Assembly: GCF_038051945.1 (NCBI RefSeq)
Contig: NZ_CP150302.1
Coordinates: 3,782,001-3,846,000 of the forward strand
From: Paenibacillus sp. FSL H3-0469
Lineage (GTDB): Bacteria > Bacillota > Bacilli > Paenibacillales > Paenibacillaceae
Length of the DNA stretch: 64,000 nucleotides
Direction of reading: 5' to 3'
In this document: piece after piece, positions 1-8,735 of the stretch
How the letters are laid out: the number at the start of each line of letters is the position of its first letter
Position numbering within the stretch: position 1 is the stretch's first letter
The notes under the pieces: model-generated
The model's input: only the letters and a program-made list of their open reading frames with translations
Told to the model about the DNA's origin: nothing
Databases searched by the model: none
Translations under genes and position numbers: made by a program

Positions 1-659
1 TCGTTCTCCGTACCGCAGGCAATGATATGCCCCTGGTCCATAATGGCTACCCGGTCACAGATCGCAGCTACCTCCTCCATATAATGGCTGGTGTAGATCA
101 CCGACGACCCCATCTTATTCAGAGCCTTCACGGATTCCAGAATATGATTGCGCGACTGCGGATCAATGCCGACTGTGGGTTCATCCATAATAATCAGGCG
201 CGGCCGGTGCATGATGGCGCAGGCGATATTCAGCCGTCTTTTCATCCCTCCCGAGAAGGTGGACGGCTTATCCTTGGCCCGGTCGCTAAGACCGGTGAAC
301 TCCAGCGCTTCCCGGGTCCGCTCCTTCAGCAGCTGTCCGCGCAGCCCATAGAGCCTGCCGAAAAAGCTTACATTATCGGTTGCCGACATATTCTCGTATA
401 ATGCCAGCTCCTGGGGCACAAGGCCAATCCGCTTCTTCACCTCAAGCGGCCGCTCTCTTACGGACAGCCCGTCGATCCGGATCTCGCCGCTGTCGGCTTG
501 AAGCAGCCCGCAGATCATGCTGATGGTCGTGCTTTTTCCGGCACCGTTCGGGCCCAGCAGGCCGAAGATTTCACCCTCCTGTATATTGAAATTCACGTGA
601 TCCACAATCAGCTTACCGTCATATCTCTTCACAACATCGCTCAGTACTGCAAGTGCCAT
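1..659 (-). CDS. ABC transporter ATP-binding protein (partial, C-terminus outside window)
   Basis: This is the nucleotide-binding subunit of an ABC exporter, probably of the ABC-2 drug/antibiotic type; it hydrolyses ATP at the inner face of the membrane. Read on the minus strand from the ATG at 659, the protein begins MALAVLSDVVKRYDGKL. It shows Walker A (GPNGAGKST), a Q-loop (VPQELALYENM), the signature FSGGMKRRLN, Walker B (LIIMDEPTVGID) and the switch histidine in YTSHYMEE. The FSGGM form and the GID after Walker B are typical of ABC-2 exporters. The permease would lie to the left, beyond base 1. The gene is divergent from the two-component kinase at 854, so the pair may form a sensor-transporter unit. 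The SD is weak (AGGGGG about 12 bases upstream). About 219 residues are visible. Confidence 0.93.
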   Translation of the reverse strand, partial: MALAVLSDVVKRYDGKLIVDHVNFNIQEGEIFGLLGPNGAGKSTTISMICGLLQADSGEIRIDGLSVRERPLEVKKRIGLVPQELALYENMSATDNVSFFGRLYGLRGQLLKERTREALEFTGLSDRAKDKPSTFSGGMKRRLNIACAIMHRPRLIIMDEPTVGIDPQSRNHILESVKALNKMGSSVIYTSHYMEEVAAICDRVAIMDQGHIIACGTEN

Positions 660-853
660 TGCCGATGCCCCCTATTCCTTCATTCTCGTATTCTTATTGT
701 ACAGTAGGGCAGGCACAGCCGAAGGTACTAAAGGTCATGATCCGCAGGTGACGAAAGTCATCTCCTGAAGAGCAGTACTCTTATGCTAAGATGGATGTAC
801 CTGAGAAGCATGTTGAAGAATAAGCGATATTTTATCTAAAAGGATGAGCCTAC

Positions 854-2017
854 TTGACCAGAGAACTGATACTGCTGCGCTATAGCCTGCTGATCATCCC
901 GGCGATCTTCTCGATTCAAGTCTATGAATTCGCCGACTATGACAGGTTCACTCTGCATTTCATGCTGCTGATGCTGCTGGTCACACTGGGTGCAAGGACT
1001 TCCGGATCTCTCGCCGCACTGACCGGAGGCATGGAGCTGGTCCTCACTGCCTGGCTTTGTTATGAATACGGGCCGCTGATGGTTTTTCCGGCCTTGTCTG
1101 CGGTGATCTCCTATACCCGGCGGCAGCCCAAGAATACAGCCCTTACCTTCTTCTGTATTCATCTAGCCCTGCTGAATGCTGCCCTGCTGAATGCGGCTCC
1201 GGCAGTGCTTGTGTTCACGAACCTTACCTTCCTGCTGGGTGCCGGCCTGAACCTGCTGCTGCTCCGGACAGGGCGCGGGCGTGCCGATACCTTATTCCTC
1301 TATGATGAGCTGCGCAAAAAGCATTTCGAGCTGGAAGAAGCACGCGCAAGGCTGCTCCAGTTCACCTCGCACATAGAGGTGGCCGCGCAGGCCGAGGAAC
1401 GGATACGGATTGCCCGCCAGCTGCATGATGACATCGGCCACCGGCTGATCCGGGTCAAGATGATGACTGAAGCGGCCATCCACACCCTCCCTGCCGCACC
1501 CGAAACGGGACTGCAGATGATGAACCAGATCCGGGATCAGCTCTCGGGCAGTATGGACGATATGCGTGCGGCACTGAAGCAGATTAACCCTACTCCGCAG
1601 TCAGAAGGTGCCTATGCGCTGGACCGGCTGCTGGAAGAAGTGGGCCGCGATACCGGCATTGCCACCTCCTATACGGTGCAAGGGATTCCTTATCCGCTCT
1701 ATCCGAGCCTTCAGGTTGTGCTGTACACCAATGCCCGGGAGGCCATCACCAATGCACTGCGGCACGGGCAGGCCAGCTCCGTATGGGTGGAGATCACCTA
1801 TACGGAGCATGAGGTGCGGATGGAGACCGGCAATAACGGGAAGCTGCCCGAAGCTGAACCGCTGAGCCGTCTGCCGGGCAGCAGCGGGATGGGCATGAAG
1901 GGCATGAGCGAGCGCTGCTCCATGGTGGGCGGGACGCTGGAGCTGCGGCTGGAGCCGCAGTTCACGGTTGTTACCCGGCTGCCGGTGTATCGGCAGCCGG
2001 AGAGAGTGCTGCGCTGA
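854..2017 (+). CDS. NarL/DesK-type sensor histidine kinase
   Basis: This is a membrane sensor kinase of the HisKA_3 family. Residues 1-140 are hydrophobic, with several membrane passes and no large external domain, so it probably senses a signal in or at the membrane. The dimerisation/phosphoacceptor region follows, with RIARQLHDDIGHRL placing the phosphorylated His at about residue 191. The HATPase_c domain has its N box in EAITNALRHG (about 296-305) and a glycine-rich lid, GSSGMGMKGM. The start is a TTG: an in-frame TGA lies three codons upstream, and AAAAGGATG supplies an SD. The response regulator follows at 2403 on the same strand after 385 bases, and the divergent ABC ATPase suggests control of an exporter. 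The signal is unknown. Confidence 0.9.
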   Translation: MTRELILLRYSLLIIPAIFSIQVYEFADYDRFTLHFMLLMLLVTLGARTSGSLAALTGGMELVLTAWLCYEYGPLMVFPALSAVISYTRRQPKNTALTFFCIHLALLNAALLNAAPAVLVFTNLTFLLGAGLNLLLLRTGRGRADTLFLYDELRKKHFELEEARARLLQFTSHIEVAAQAEERIRIARQLHDDIGHRLIRVKMMTEAAIHTLPAAPETGLQMMNQIRDQLSGSMDDMRAALKQINPTPQSEGAYALDRLLEEVGRDTGIATSYTVQGIPYPLYPSLQVVLYTNAREAITNALRHGQASSVWVEITYTEHEVRMETGNNGKLPEAEPLSRLPGSSGMGMKGMSERCSMVGGTLELRLEPQFTVVTRLPVYRQPERVLR

Positions 2018-2402
2018 ACGGGGAGTAGGGGAAGGGGGCGGCTGCTCCCCCTCTGCCAGAAGCAAGTGGAAAAACGCATCTTAATTTCACAGGTTCCGAT
2101 GATTTTGGGAAATTGGTTGGAAAAACTGCATCTGCTGTTGCTGGTTGTGATGCTGACGGACGAATTGGGAGTAATTAAGTGTCGTTTGTCCAACTGTTGT
2201 CCCCAGAGAGGGCATTTGCTAATCAGCAAGTGTTGTAAATCCAACTATTTTCCCATGCTAGAACATCAACAAACTGATCTGCTGTCCTACTATTCGCTCG
2301 TACTGTAGCAAGAGATGGAGCTTACCTGAGAGTTCGCATACACTCATCAAGTTCGCCGGGACGGGCAGCGGGAGAATATTCACAGATAAGAGGTGCTGAA
2401 CC
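2018..2402 (+). other. Intergenic stretch with internally repeated segments
   Basis: No convincing gene is present. The stretch holds two copies of a GGAAAAACnGCATCT-like segment (about 2068 and 2117) and two related TTGTCCAACTnTT / TAAATCCAACTATTTT segments (about 2180 and 2235). An 80-codon open frame (2066-2308) crosses it, but it lacks a good SD and protein-like composition. The internal repetition suggests a decayed intergenic repeat element between the kinase and regulator genes rather than coding DNA. Confidence 0.4.
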
Positions 2403-3068
2403 ATGATTAGAGTATTGATTGTTGACGATGATTCTTTTATCCGCGAGAGCTTGAAGGTGTTGATCGGGATGGATGCCGGTATCGAAGTGGCTGGAACCGC
2501 AGGCGATGGACGGGAGGCTCTGTCCTTGCTCGGGGAGCTGCCCGGCGGAGCGGATGTTGTACTTATGGACATCCGTATGCCGGGCTGTGATGGGGTGGAA
2601 GGTGCACGGCTGATCAAAAAAACTTATCCGGCAGTAGCCGTCCTGATGCTGACGACCTTCGATGATGACGAGTATATTATTGAGGCTCTGCGCGCTGGAG
2701 CCAGCGGATATCTGCTCAAGAACATCCCGCCGGACCGGATCATTCAAGGCATCAAGACCGTACATGAGGGCAATATGCTCATTCATCCCGAGATCGCCCG
2801 TAAGCTGGCCGGCTTCCTCCAGCCATCCGCGCGTCAGGAAGCCTCCGAGTCGGCTCAACCGCTTGCTTCCTATGGCCTGACCAAGTCCGAGCAGGCAGTC
2901 GTTACCTCCATTGCAGAGGGACTCACTAACAAGGAAATCGCCGCCAAGCTGTTCCTGAGCGAAGGCACCGTCAAAAACTATATTACCGACATCCTCAGTA
3001 AGCTCGGCGTACGCGACCGGACACAGATTGCGATTCTGTACCTGAAGACAGAGCGGGTGAACCCTTGA
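2403..3068 (+). CDS. NarL/FixJ-family response regulator
   Basis: This is the cytoplasmic DNA-binding partner of the upstream kinase. The receiver domain (1-120) has the acidic pocket VDDDS, the phosphoacceptor Asp at about residue 56 in VVLMDIRMPG, the conserved Thr in LTTFDD and the Lys in LLKNIPP. After a short linker, a LuxR-type helix-turn-helix (about 155-215) reads LTKSEQAVVTSIAEGLTNKE and then LFLSEGTVKNYITDI. At 221 residues it has the family's usual length. The ATG has AGAGGTG upstream. Such regulators commonly control a neighbouring ABC exporter, here the gene ending at base 1, but the target is inferred only from position. Confidence 0.93.
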   Translation: MIRVLIVDDDSFIRESLKVLIGMDAGIEVAGTAGDGREALSLLGELPGGADVVLMDIRMPGCDGVEGARLIKKTYPAVAVLMLTTFDDDEYIIEALRAGASGYLLKNIPPDRIIQGIKTVHEGNMLIHPEIARKLAGFLQPSARQEASESAQPLASYGLTKSEQAVVTSIAEGLTNKEIAAKLFLSEGTVKNYITDILSKLGVRDRTQIAILYLKTERVNP

Positions 3069-3403
3069 GCCACAGAAATGCTATCTCTCGCCAATTCTGA
3101 GCGTTTCCTCTCACGGGCCGCTTATATGGATCGCATTGTTGCACATTTCGCAGGATCCTTCTAAAGTGTTACGGGCTACGGGTACATTGGAATTCCGGTG
3201 CTAAGTGCGATCCACTCCGTCCGAATGTGGTCGGTTTTTCGATTACATTTGGTCCATATGCCTCACACCACTCCCTTAACAGGTATAAATTTAAAAGGCC
3301 CGTTCTCTCTGAACTTAGTTCAGAAAGAACGGGCCTCTTTAACCTTCCGCGCCAGCAGCCGCTGGGGGAACCAATTACGTTGGTAATCTACGATCAGACG
3401 CCG
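3069..3403. other. Intergenic stretch between convergent genes
   Basis: No gene is supported. The left 220 bases show no feature I can name. The right part holds the bidirectional hairpin described separately at 3296-3338. Confidence 0.5.
3296..3338 (-). terminator. Terminator hairpin between minJ and the response regulator
   Basis: AGGCCCGTTCT and AGAACGGGCCT form a long stem around CTGAACTTAGTTCAG. On the minus strand it is followed by TTTTAAATTTA, so it serves minJ best; the same hairpin can stop the convergent response-regulator transcript. Confidence 0.8.
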
Positions 3404-4750
3404 TCAGACACCGGCAGATTCCTGCTTGGTCTCTGCCGGAGAGGTCTGCTTAGCCTCTGCAGGCGGCGTTTTCTTCGTCCGGCCCAGCCGGTCACCCTGC
3501 ACGCCCCGCTGGCGGATGCCTGTGCGCATCCCGATGATGCTGAAGATGCTGGACGGCTTGGTCTCTGCGGTGATGCCCCCGTCCGGGTCCGGCACCAGAA
3601 TGATGCCGAGCTGATGATGGTCCCCGGCATAGATCGCGCGCTGCAGATACTTGCTCTCGCCTTCGCGGTTCTGCACCTCCAGCTTGCAGAACGCGGGGTT
3701 CATGCGCAGCGCCTCATGCAGCTGCGCCGCGCTGGTCAACAGGACCCCGTTGACCTTCAGCAGGATCTCGCCGGGCAGGATGCCCAGCTCCTGCGCGGGG
3801 CTGCCCTGCAGCACGGCCAGCACCTTGCGGCCGGCCGGGGGATGCACGAAGACGGGGCTAAGGCTGCGCTCCTCCAGAGCGCTGTACCAGCTTAACCCTT
3901 CGTGCAGCGCAATAGCCGCGAGCGCCGCGACCACCGTCAGCGGGCTCCATAGGTCCGCAAGCAGGCTGAGGCCGAGCAGGACGGCGCTGTAGACCAGCAG
4001 CCGTCCGAACGTCCGGGCCGCCTTGCGTCCGGGCAGCATGCCCTGGGTCATCTCGCTAAAGCCGATGATGACCGGCAGCGAGACCAGGCCGAGGCCCCCG
4101 CCCAGCAGCGGATGCCACGGCAATTCACCGATTCCCGCACCTGCGGGAATCAGCACGAACAGCGGCAGCGGCCAGAAGGCCTGCAACTGGTAGCCGCCCA
4201 CCACCTTGCCGCGCTTGCCGGCAAGGAACAGCGGCGTCGCCAGCCGGGGCCCCTGCCAGCGCGCCAGCAGCGCCTCGGCCACGTGCAGCAGCGCGGCGAG
4301 CGCCAGCAGCGCGGGGATGTCCATCGTCCGCACGGCACCGGCAACCGTTCCGGCGACTCCGCTCTGTAGCGTCCCCGGGAAGAACGACAGGACAAACTGC
4401 ACAATTCCAAGCGCGCCTATGGCATACGCAAAGCATAAGTAACGCACCCGAAACAGCATTAAGACAAGACTGACCACCCAGATACAGGCTACAGCCGTAT
4501 AGGTCACTGAGACTCCCAGTGCAACTGCGGCAAGGGAAACAAGCAGCCCCATAAGTCCGCCGGTCCAGACGGTCCGCCAGGTTTCCGGTCCCCAGCTATG
4601 CAGCTTCACATGAATAAGCTTCCGCTCCAGGACCACCTGCCTGCGGTAATACAGGGCAATAAATACAATAGCGATATAGTAATAGGGCTGCATCAGCAGA
4701 TGAAGGACTGCTGTGCCTAAGCTGGTCAGCAGCTCCGGGAAGACATTCAA
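3404..4750 (-). CDS. minJ: MinJ-like polytopic membrane protein with C-terminal PDZ domain
   Basis: This is likely the topological adaptor that links DivIVA at the poles to the Min system and to late division proteins. About the first 300 residues are mostly hydrophobic, with several membrane helices (for example YYYIAIVFIALYY and LFVLIPAGAGIG). A PDZ domain follows at about 310-400 (VLAVLQGSPAQELGILPGEI, ILLKVNGVLL). The tail is charged and Thr/Pro/Glu rich. B. subtilis MinJ has the same plan and also lies just downstream of ctpB and ftsEX, which is the main reason for the symbol. An upstream in-frame GTG at 4762 abuts AAAGGA, so the TTG at 4750, about 11 bases from AAGGAG, is the better start. 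A generic PDZ membrane protein remains possible. Confidence 0.75.
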   Translation of the reverse strand: MNVFPELLTSLGTAVLHLLMQPYYYIAIVFIALYYRRQVVLERKLIHVKLHSWGPETWRTVWTGGLMGLLVSLAAVALGVSVTYTAVACIWVVSLVLMLFRVRYLCFAYAIGALGIVQFVLSFFPGTLQSGVAGTVAGAVRTMDIPALLALAALLHVAEALLARWQGPRLATPLFLAGKRGKVVGGYQLQAFWPLPLFVLIPAGAGIGELPWHPLLGGGLGLVSLPVIIGFSEMTQGMLPGRKAARTFGRLLVYSAVLLGLSLLADLWSPLTVVAALAAIALHEGLSWYSALEERSLSPVFVHPPAGRKVLAVLQGSPAQELGILPGEILLKVNGVLLTSAAQLHEALRMNPAFCKLEVQNREGESKYLQRAIYAGDHHQLGIILVPDPDGGITAETKPSSIFSIIGMRTGIRQRGVQGDRLGRTKKTPPAEAKQTSPAETKQESAGV

Positions 4751-4817
4751 CGGTTCGCACACTCCTTTTCATAGCCTAGAGGATAATTATAGCGCGAAGC
4801 ATGTAAATTCTTTTCTT

Positions 4818-4850
4818 GTAAAGAAAAAAAGAAGGCTGAAATCAGCCTTC
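4818..4850 (-). terminator. Rho-independent terminator after ctpB
   Basis: A perfect stem, GAAGGCTG and CAGCCTTC with an AAAT loop, ends at the ctpB stop codon. On the minus strand it is followed by a run of seven T. It separates ctpB transcription from minJ. Confidence 0.9.
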
Positions 4851-6317
4851 TTACTTTTTCGACGCTGCAGCCTTGATTTCCTTCTGAATTTCTTCGATCC
4901 CCTTATTCCGCTGATTGTCATTCACCGGATCTTGGATGACCTTGATCAGCGCCAGCTCCAGCGCTTCAGCGGTCTTGGCGTCAATCGAGCCAGTCGACTT
5001 CAGCTTGGCTGCGCTCTGGAATTTCTTGACCGCTTCTTTGGTCCCGGCATCGAAGTAGCCGTCCTTGCGGCCCGGCTTGTAGCCTAGCCCGTCTAGCATG
5101 GTCTGTGCACTTTTGACATCTGCATTGTTCATATTATATTGCAGCGTAACGCTCTTGTTAATCGGCGCCACCGAGAAGTAATCGGGCTGGGCTACGGCGA
5201 TATCCGGCTTAATGCCCTTGCCGTGAATCCAGGTGCCGTCAGGCGTAAGCCACTTGGCAATCGTAATCTTCAGCAGGCTTCCGTCACCGAGCTGCTCCTC
5301 GAAGCTGGTCTGCACGGTCCCTTTGCCGAATGAATTCTCTCCGATCAGCTTGGCTCCGGCCGATTGCTGCAGGGCTCCGGCCATGATCTCCGAAGCACTC
5401 GCGCTGCCTTTGTTCATCAGCACGACTACCGGATACTTCTTGCTCGATCCCTTAGAGGTGCTGATCTCGCGCCGCTTGTTCTTGTCTTCCACCTGTACAA
5501 TGGCTTTGCCGGAAGGTACGAACTGCTCAACCATCTCAATGACGACTGGCAGCACACCGCCCGGGTCATTGCGGACATCAATAACGAGTCCCTTCATGCC
5601 TTGCTTCTCCAGCTTCGTCAGCTCTTCCTTGAACCGCTCCGAGGTGTTCTGTGAGAACTGCGTAACCTCGATCACACCGACATGCTCCTTCTCCATCTTC
5701 GCATAGACCGTCTCCAGTCTGACATCATCACGGGTGATGACGAATTGCAGCGGCTCTGCTGTTCCGGTCCGCTGGACCTTCAGGGTAGCCTTGCTGCCCT
5801 TGGGACCGCGGATTTTGGCTACAGCCGCATTCAACTCCAACCCTTCCAGCGATTCACCATTAACGGTGAGGATCACATCCTTGGCTTGAATGCCGGCCTT
5901 CTCTGCCGGTGAGCCCTTGATAGGGGAGACTACAACGACCTTGCCGTTATCGGAGGAGACTTCAGCGCCAATCCCCGAGAAGGAGCCTTCAATGCTCTCC
6001 TCGAACCGCTGTGCCGTCTCCTTGCCCATGTAGTTTGAATACGGGTCGCCCAGTGCTTCCATCATTCCGTTGACCGCACCGTCAATCAGCTTCTCCCGGT
6101 CGACCTTCTCATAATAATTGCTCTCGATCAGGCTAAGAGCGGTACCCAGCTTCTTCGATTCCTTCTCCTGTAGTCCGGCAGTCTGCAGGACCGTCGCCAG
6201 CCCTTCACCTGCGGCTTGTCCGAATACCTGCACATAACCGGTCACGCCCAGGGTCAGCAGACTGCCGCACAGCAGTGCCGCGACGATCATAAAGGCCGCA
6301 GTGCTTTTCTTTAACAT
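4851..6317 (-). CDS. ctpB: S41 carboxyl-terminal processing protease (CtpA/CtpB family)
   Basis: This is a secreted or membrane-tethered serine protease. In B. subtilis the homologue CtpB cuts SpoIVFA during sporulation signalling. The N-terminus MLKKSTAAFMIVAALLCGSL is a signal anchor. A PDZ domain covers roughly 95-185 (GIGAEVSSDNGKVVVVSPIK, SPAEKAGI). The peptidase core has its nucleophile Ser in KGSASASEIMAG (about 302) and the general-base Lys in SFGKGTVQ (about 331). A C-terminal peptidoglycan-binding domain (SAQTMLDGLGYKPG to AVKKFQSAAKL) would localise it to the wall. A longer frame reaches 6434, but the ATG at 6317 has GGTGGGAAC upstream and begins the signal sequence. It is the fourth gene of an ftsE-ftsX-LytM-ctpB series. 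Confidence 0.92.
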   Translation of the reverse strand: MLKKSTAAFMIVAALLCGSLLTLGVTGYVQVFGQAAGEGLATVLQTAGLQEKESKKLGTALSLIESNYYEKVDREKLIDGAVNGMMEALGDPYSNYMGKETAQRFEESIEGSFSGIGAEVSSDNGKVVVVSPIKGSPAEKAGIQAKDVILTVNGESLEGLELNAAVAKIRGPKGSKATLKVQRTGTAEPLQFVITRDDVRLETVYAKMEKEHVGVIEVTQFSQNTSERFKEELTKLEKQGMKGLVIDVRNDPGGVLPVVIEMVEQFVPSGKAIVQVEDKNKRREISTSKGSSKKYPVVVLMNKGSASASEIMAGALQQSAGAKLIGENSFGKGTVQTSFEEQLGDGSLLKITIAKWLTPDGTWIHGKGIKPDIAVAQPDYFSVAPINKSVTLQYNMNNADVKSAQTMLDGLGYKPGRKDGYFDAGTKEAVKKFQSAAKLKSTGSIDAKTAEALELALIKVIQDPVNDNQRNKGIEEIQKEIKAAASKK

Positions 6318-6460
6318 GATGTTCCCACCGTCCCTTCTTGTCCATCTTAACACCAGCATGGGCCCGTTCCATGAGAAACGGCATCTCTTCCAGTATATGC
6401 CGCAGCATGAAAATATATTTATCAGTTCAGCCAAACTTAAAATTTATCCGCTAAGCGCGC

Positions 6461-7777
6461 TTACAGATAAGGCATAGGATTTACCGGTTTCCCGTTGATC
6501 CGCACCTCAAAATGCAGATGCGGGCCGGTAGAACGTCCCGTTGAGCCGGATTCCGCAATCTTCTGCCCGCGCTCCACCCGTTGTCCCTGGCTCACCTTGA
6601 TACCGCCTTCGCGGATGTGACCGTACAGCGTCCATACCCCGCCGCCATGGTCAATAATGACACAATAACCATAGCCGCTATACCACTGCGCTAACACAAC
6701 CGTACCGGAATCCGCCGCGTGAATACTCGTACCCTGCGGCACTGCGAAGTCCATACCGGTATGCAGCTTGCCGACCTCATGCGTCACCGGATGGGTCCGG
6801 TAGCCAAAAGGAGAGGAGATCCGCGCGTAGCCCACCGGCCGGAGATAAGGACCATCTCCGCCGGAATATTCCTCTACACTCGCAACGGAGGAGCTGTCGC
6901 CGCCGGAAGATTTGGAGGCTTTCGCCTTCTCCGCCGCCTTGGCTGCGGCTAACGCCGCCCGGCGCTGCGCCTCAGCCTTCGCTGCCGCCGCTCTGCGCGC
7001 CGCTTCCTCCGCCTTAATCTTGTCCTTCTGCGCTTCCAGCGCGGAGCGGCTGCTGGCCAGTTCTACCAGCTTGGCATCCTGTTCGGCGGAGAGGACCTCC
7101 GAATTCTGAATCTCCTCATCGTAATACGCGATGAGCTCCTGCTTCTCCGCTTCCTTCTCCTTCAGCATACTGCGCTGGGCTTCCAGATCGGTATACAGCT
7201 GCTTCGCCGTGGCATATTGCCCTTCCAGCTCCTGCTTCTTGGTAATTACCGTCTGCTTGTCCAGCTTATGCTGCACCAGCAGATCCTGATCCTGATCCAC
7301 GATCATCTTCAGGGAATCGGCCCGGTCCAGGAAGTCGGAGAAGCTGGTTGAGGACAGCAACACATCCAGATAGGAGACTGCGCCATCCGTGTACATCAGA
7401 CGGACACGGGATTCCAGCAGCTTTTCGCGGGAGGCAACACGCGCCTCCGCCTCATCCAGCTCCGTTGCCGTCACGGTAAGCGACTTCTCCGTGCTGGCAA
7501 TTTTGCCGGATATCGTGGTCATCTCACCCTTCACCTGGGCAATCTGCCCCAGCACGTAGTCCAGATTCAGTGTGGTCTTATTCTTATAGTGCTTCGCTTC
7601 CTGATTACGGGAGTCCGCTTTCTCCTGCGCCGCCTTCGCCGCCTGGACCTCCTGCTGCAGCTGCTTCAGCTGCTTATCGATTTCGGCAACACTTGTTTTC
7701 TTCGCATATCCGTCAGAGGGCCCGAACATTGTGACAGCCAGCAATATAACGGCCATTCCGGCAGCTATTCTTTTCAA
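6461..7777 (-). CDS. Murein hydrolase activator/hydrolase, EnvC-like: coiled coil plus M23 (LytM) domain
   Basis: This is a secreted wall-acting protein. The N-terminal signal (MKRIAAGMAVILLAVTMFG) is followed by a long coiled coil, about 25-280, rich in Gln, Glu, Lys and Ala. An M23 domain fills about 325-438. Its zinc site appears intact: HTGMDF gives the first His and Asp, and PHLHFEV the last His pair, so it may be an active endopeptidase rather than a pure activator. The start is TTG with GGAGAG seven bases upstream. It lies 43 bases after ftsX, so the FtsEX complex probably controls it through the coiled coil, as with EnvC and PcsB. B. subtilis instead uses CwlO (NlpC/P60) encoded elsewhere. 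Confidence 0.9.
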   Translation of the reverse strand: MKRIAAGMAVILLAVTMFGPSDGYAKKTSVAEIDKQLKQLQQEVQAAKAAQEKADSRNQEAKHYKNKTTLNLDYVLGQIAQVKGEMTTISGKIASTEKSLTVTATELDEAEARVASREKLLESRVRLMYTDGAVSYLDVLLSSTSFSDFLDRADSLKMIVDQDQDLLVQHKLDKQTVITKKQELEGQYATAKQLYTDLEAQRSMLKEKEAEKQELIAYYDEEIQNSEVLSAEQDAKLVELASSRSALEAQKDKIKAEEAARRAAAAKAEAQRRAALAAAKAAEKAKASKSSGGDSSSVASVEEYSGGDGPYLRPVGYARISSPFGYRTHPVTHEVGKLHTGMDFAVPQGTSIHAADSGTVVLAQWYSGYGYCVIIDHGGGVWTLYGHIREGGIKVSQGQRVERGQKIAESGSTGRSTGPHLHFEVRINGKPVNPMPYL

Positions 7778-7820
7778 CTTGCACTCTCCGTCCTTTGTTC
7801 AAAGATGTGAATCATACAGG

Positions 7821-8735
7821 CTATACCTTCAAGAACTTGCGGATCGACACCGTGCTGCCCCATACGCCAATCAGTACACCGAGGCCCACCAGCAGACCGC
7901 ACAGCAGCAACCAGATATTTTCGAATGGAATCAGTTGAAGCCCCAGCATCGGATCTCCCTTCACGGAAGCCACCAGACTGCTGTAACCGGCGTAGAGCGC
8001 ACCAGAGGTTACCACTGAACCAATCAATCCGATCAGAGCGCCTTCGATAAAAAAAGGCCAGCGGATGAAATAATTCGTCGCGCCCACGAGCTTCATAATG
8101 CCGATTTCCTTGCGGCGGGCCAGAATCGTTACCCGGATGGTATTCGAGATCAGGAACATCGACATCAGCGCCAGTCCCGCTACAAAAATAAACCCGATAT
8201 TCCGCACCGCCTTGGTCACCTTGAATAAAGTCTCTACAGAGCCTTTACCGTAGTTCACCTTGTAGATCGGCTGCTCTTCATGCGTCTTGTTCAGTGCTTC
8301 TATCTTCTCCGCTACAAACGGAACCGTGGTCGGCTCAATGACTTCGACGAGCAGCTTGTCCGGCAGCGGATTATTATCTTCATCGAAGCCTTCCAGGAGC
8401 TCGGCGGCATCCGGCCCCATATCTTCACGGAATTCCTTCAAGCCCTGTTCTTTGGAGACGAACTCCACCTTGCTGACTTCCGGCATATTGCCGATTTCGT
8501 TTTCCAGCTTCTCCCGCATCTTCTGGTCCGTATTCAGCGTCAGATGCACATTGATCTGCACCTGGCTGTCTGCTTTGTCCGCAATTTGATTGACGTTGAG
8601 CACCAGCAGGATGAACACTCCGAGTACGAAGAGAGAGACAACGATGGAAGTGATGGACGCCACCGACATCCAGCCGTTGCGGAATACGTTTTTGAAGCCT
8701 TCCCGCAAATGCCGCAAGAAGGTTTTAAAACTCAT
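7821..8735 (-). CDS. ftsX: Cell-division ABC transporter permease FtsX
   Basis: This is the membrane half of FtsEX, which transmits ATP hydrolysis in the cytoplasm to a wall hydrolase outside. The 304 residues show the family plan: one membrane helix at about 22-45 (SIVVSLFVLGVFILLVLNVN), an extracellular domain at about 50-165, and three helices near the C-terminus with LARRKEIGIMKLVGATNYFI in the FtsX loop. The start codon overlaps the end of ftsE by 11 bases, which indicates translational coupling. The following gene encodes a coiled-coil M23 protein, the likely partner of the extracellular loop. Confidence 0.96.
   Translation of the reverse strand: MSFKTFLRHLREGFKNVFRNGWMSVASITSIVVSLFVLGVFILLVLNVNQIADKADSQVQINVHLTLNTDQKMREKLENEIGNMPEVSKVEFVSKEQGLKEFREDMGPDAAELLEGFDEDNNPLPDKLLVEVIEPTTVPFVAEKIEALNKTHEEQPIYKVNYGKGSVETLFKVTKAVRNIGFIFVAGLALMSMFLISNTIRVTILARRKEIGIMKLVGATNYFIRWPFFIEGALIGLIGSVVTSGALYAGYSSLVASVKGDPMLGLQLIPFENIWLLLCGLLVGLGVLIGVWGSTVSIRKFLKV

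Noticed and set aside
2066..2308. 80-codon open frame between kinase and regulator
   Set aside because: There is no good SD, the composition is not protein-like, and it runs across internal DNA repeats.
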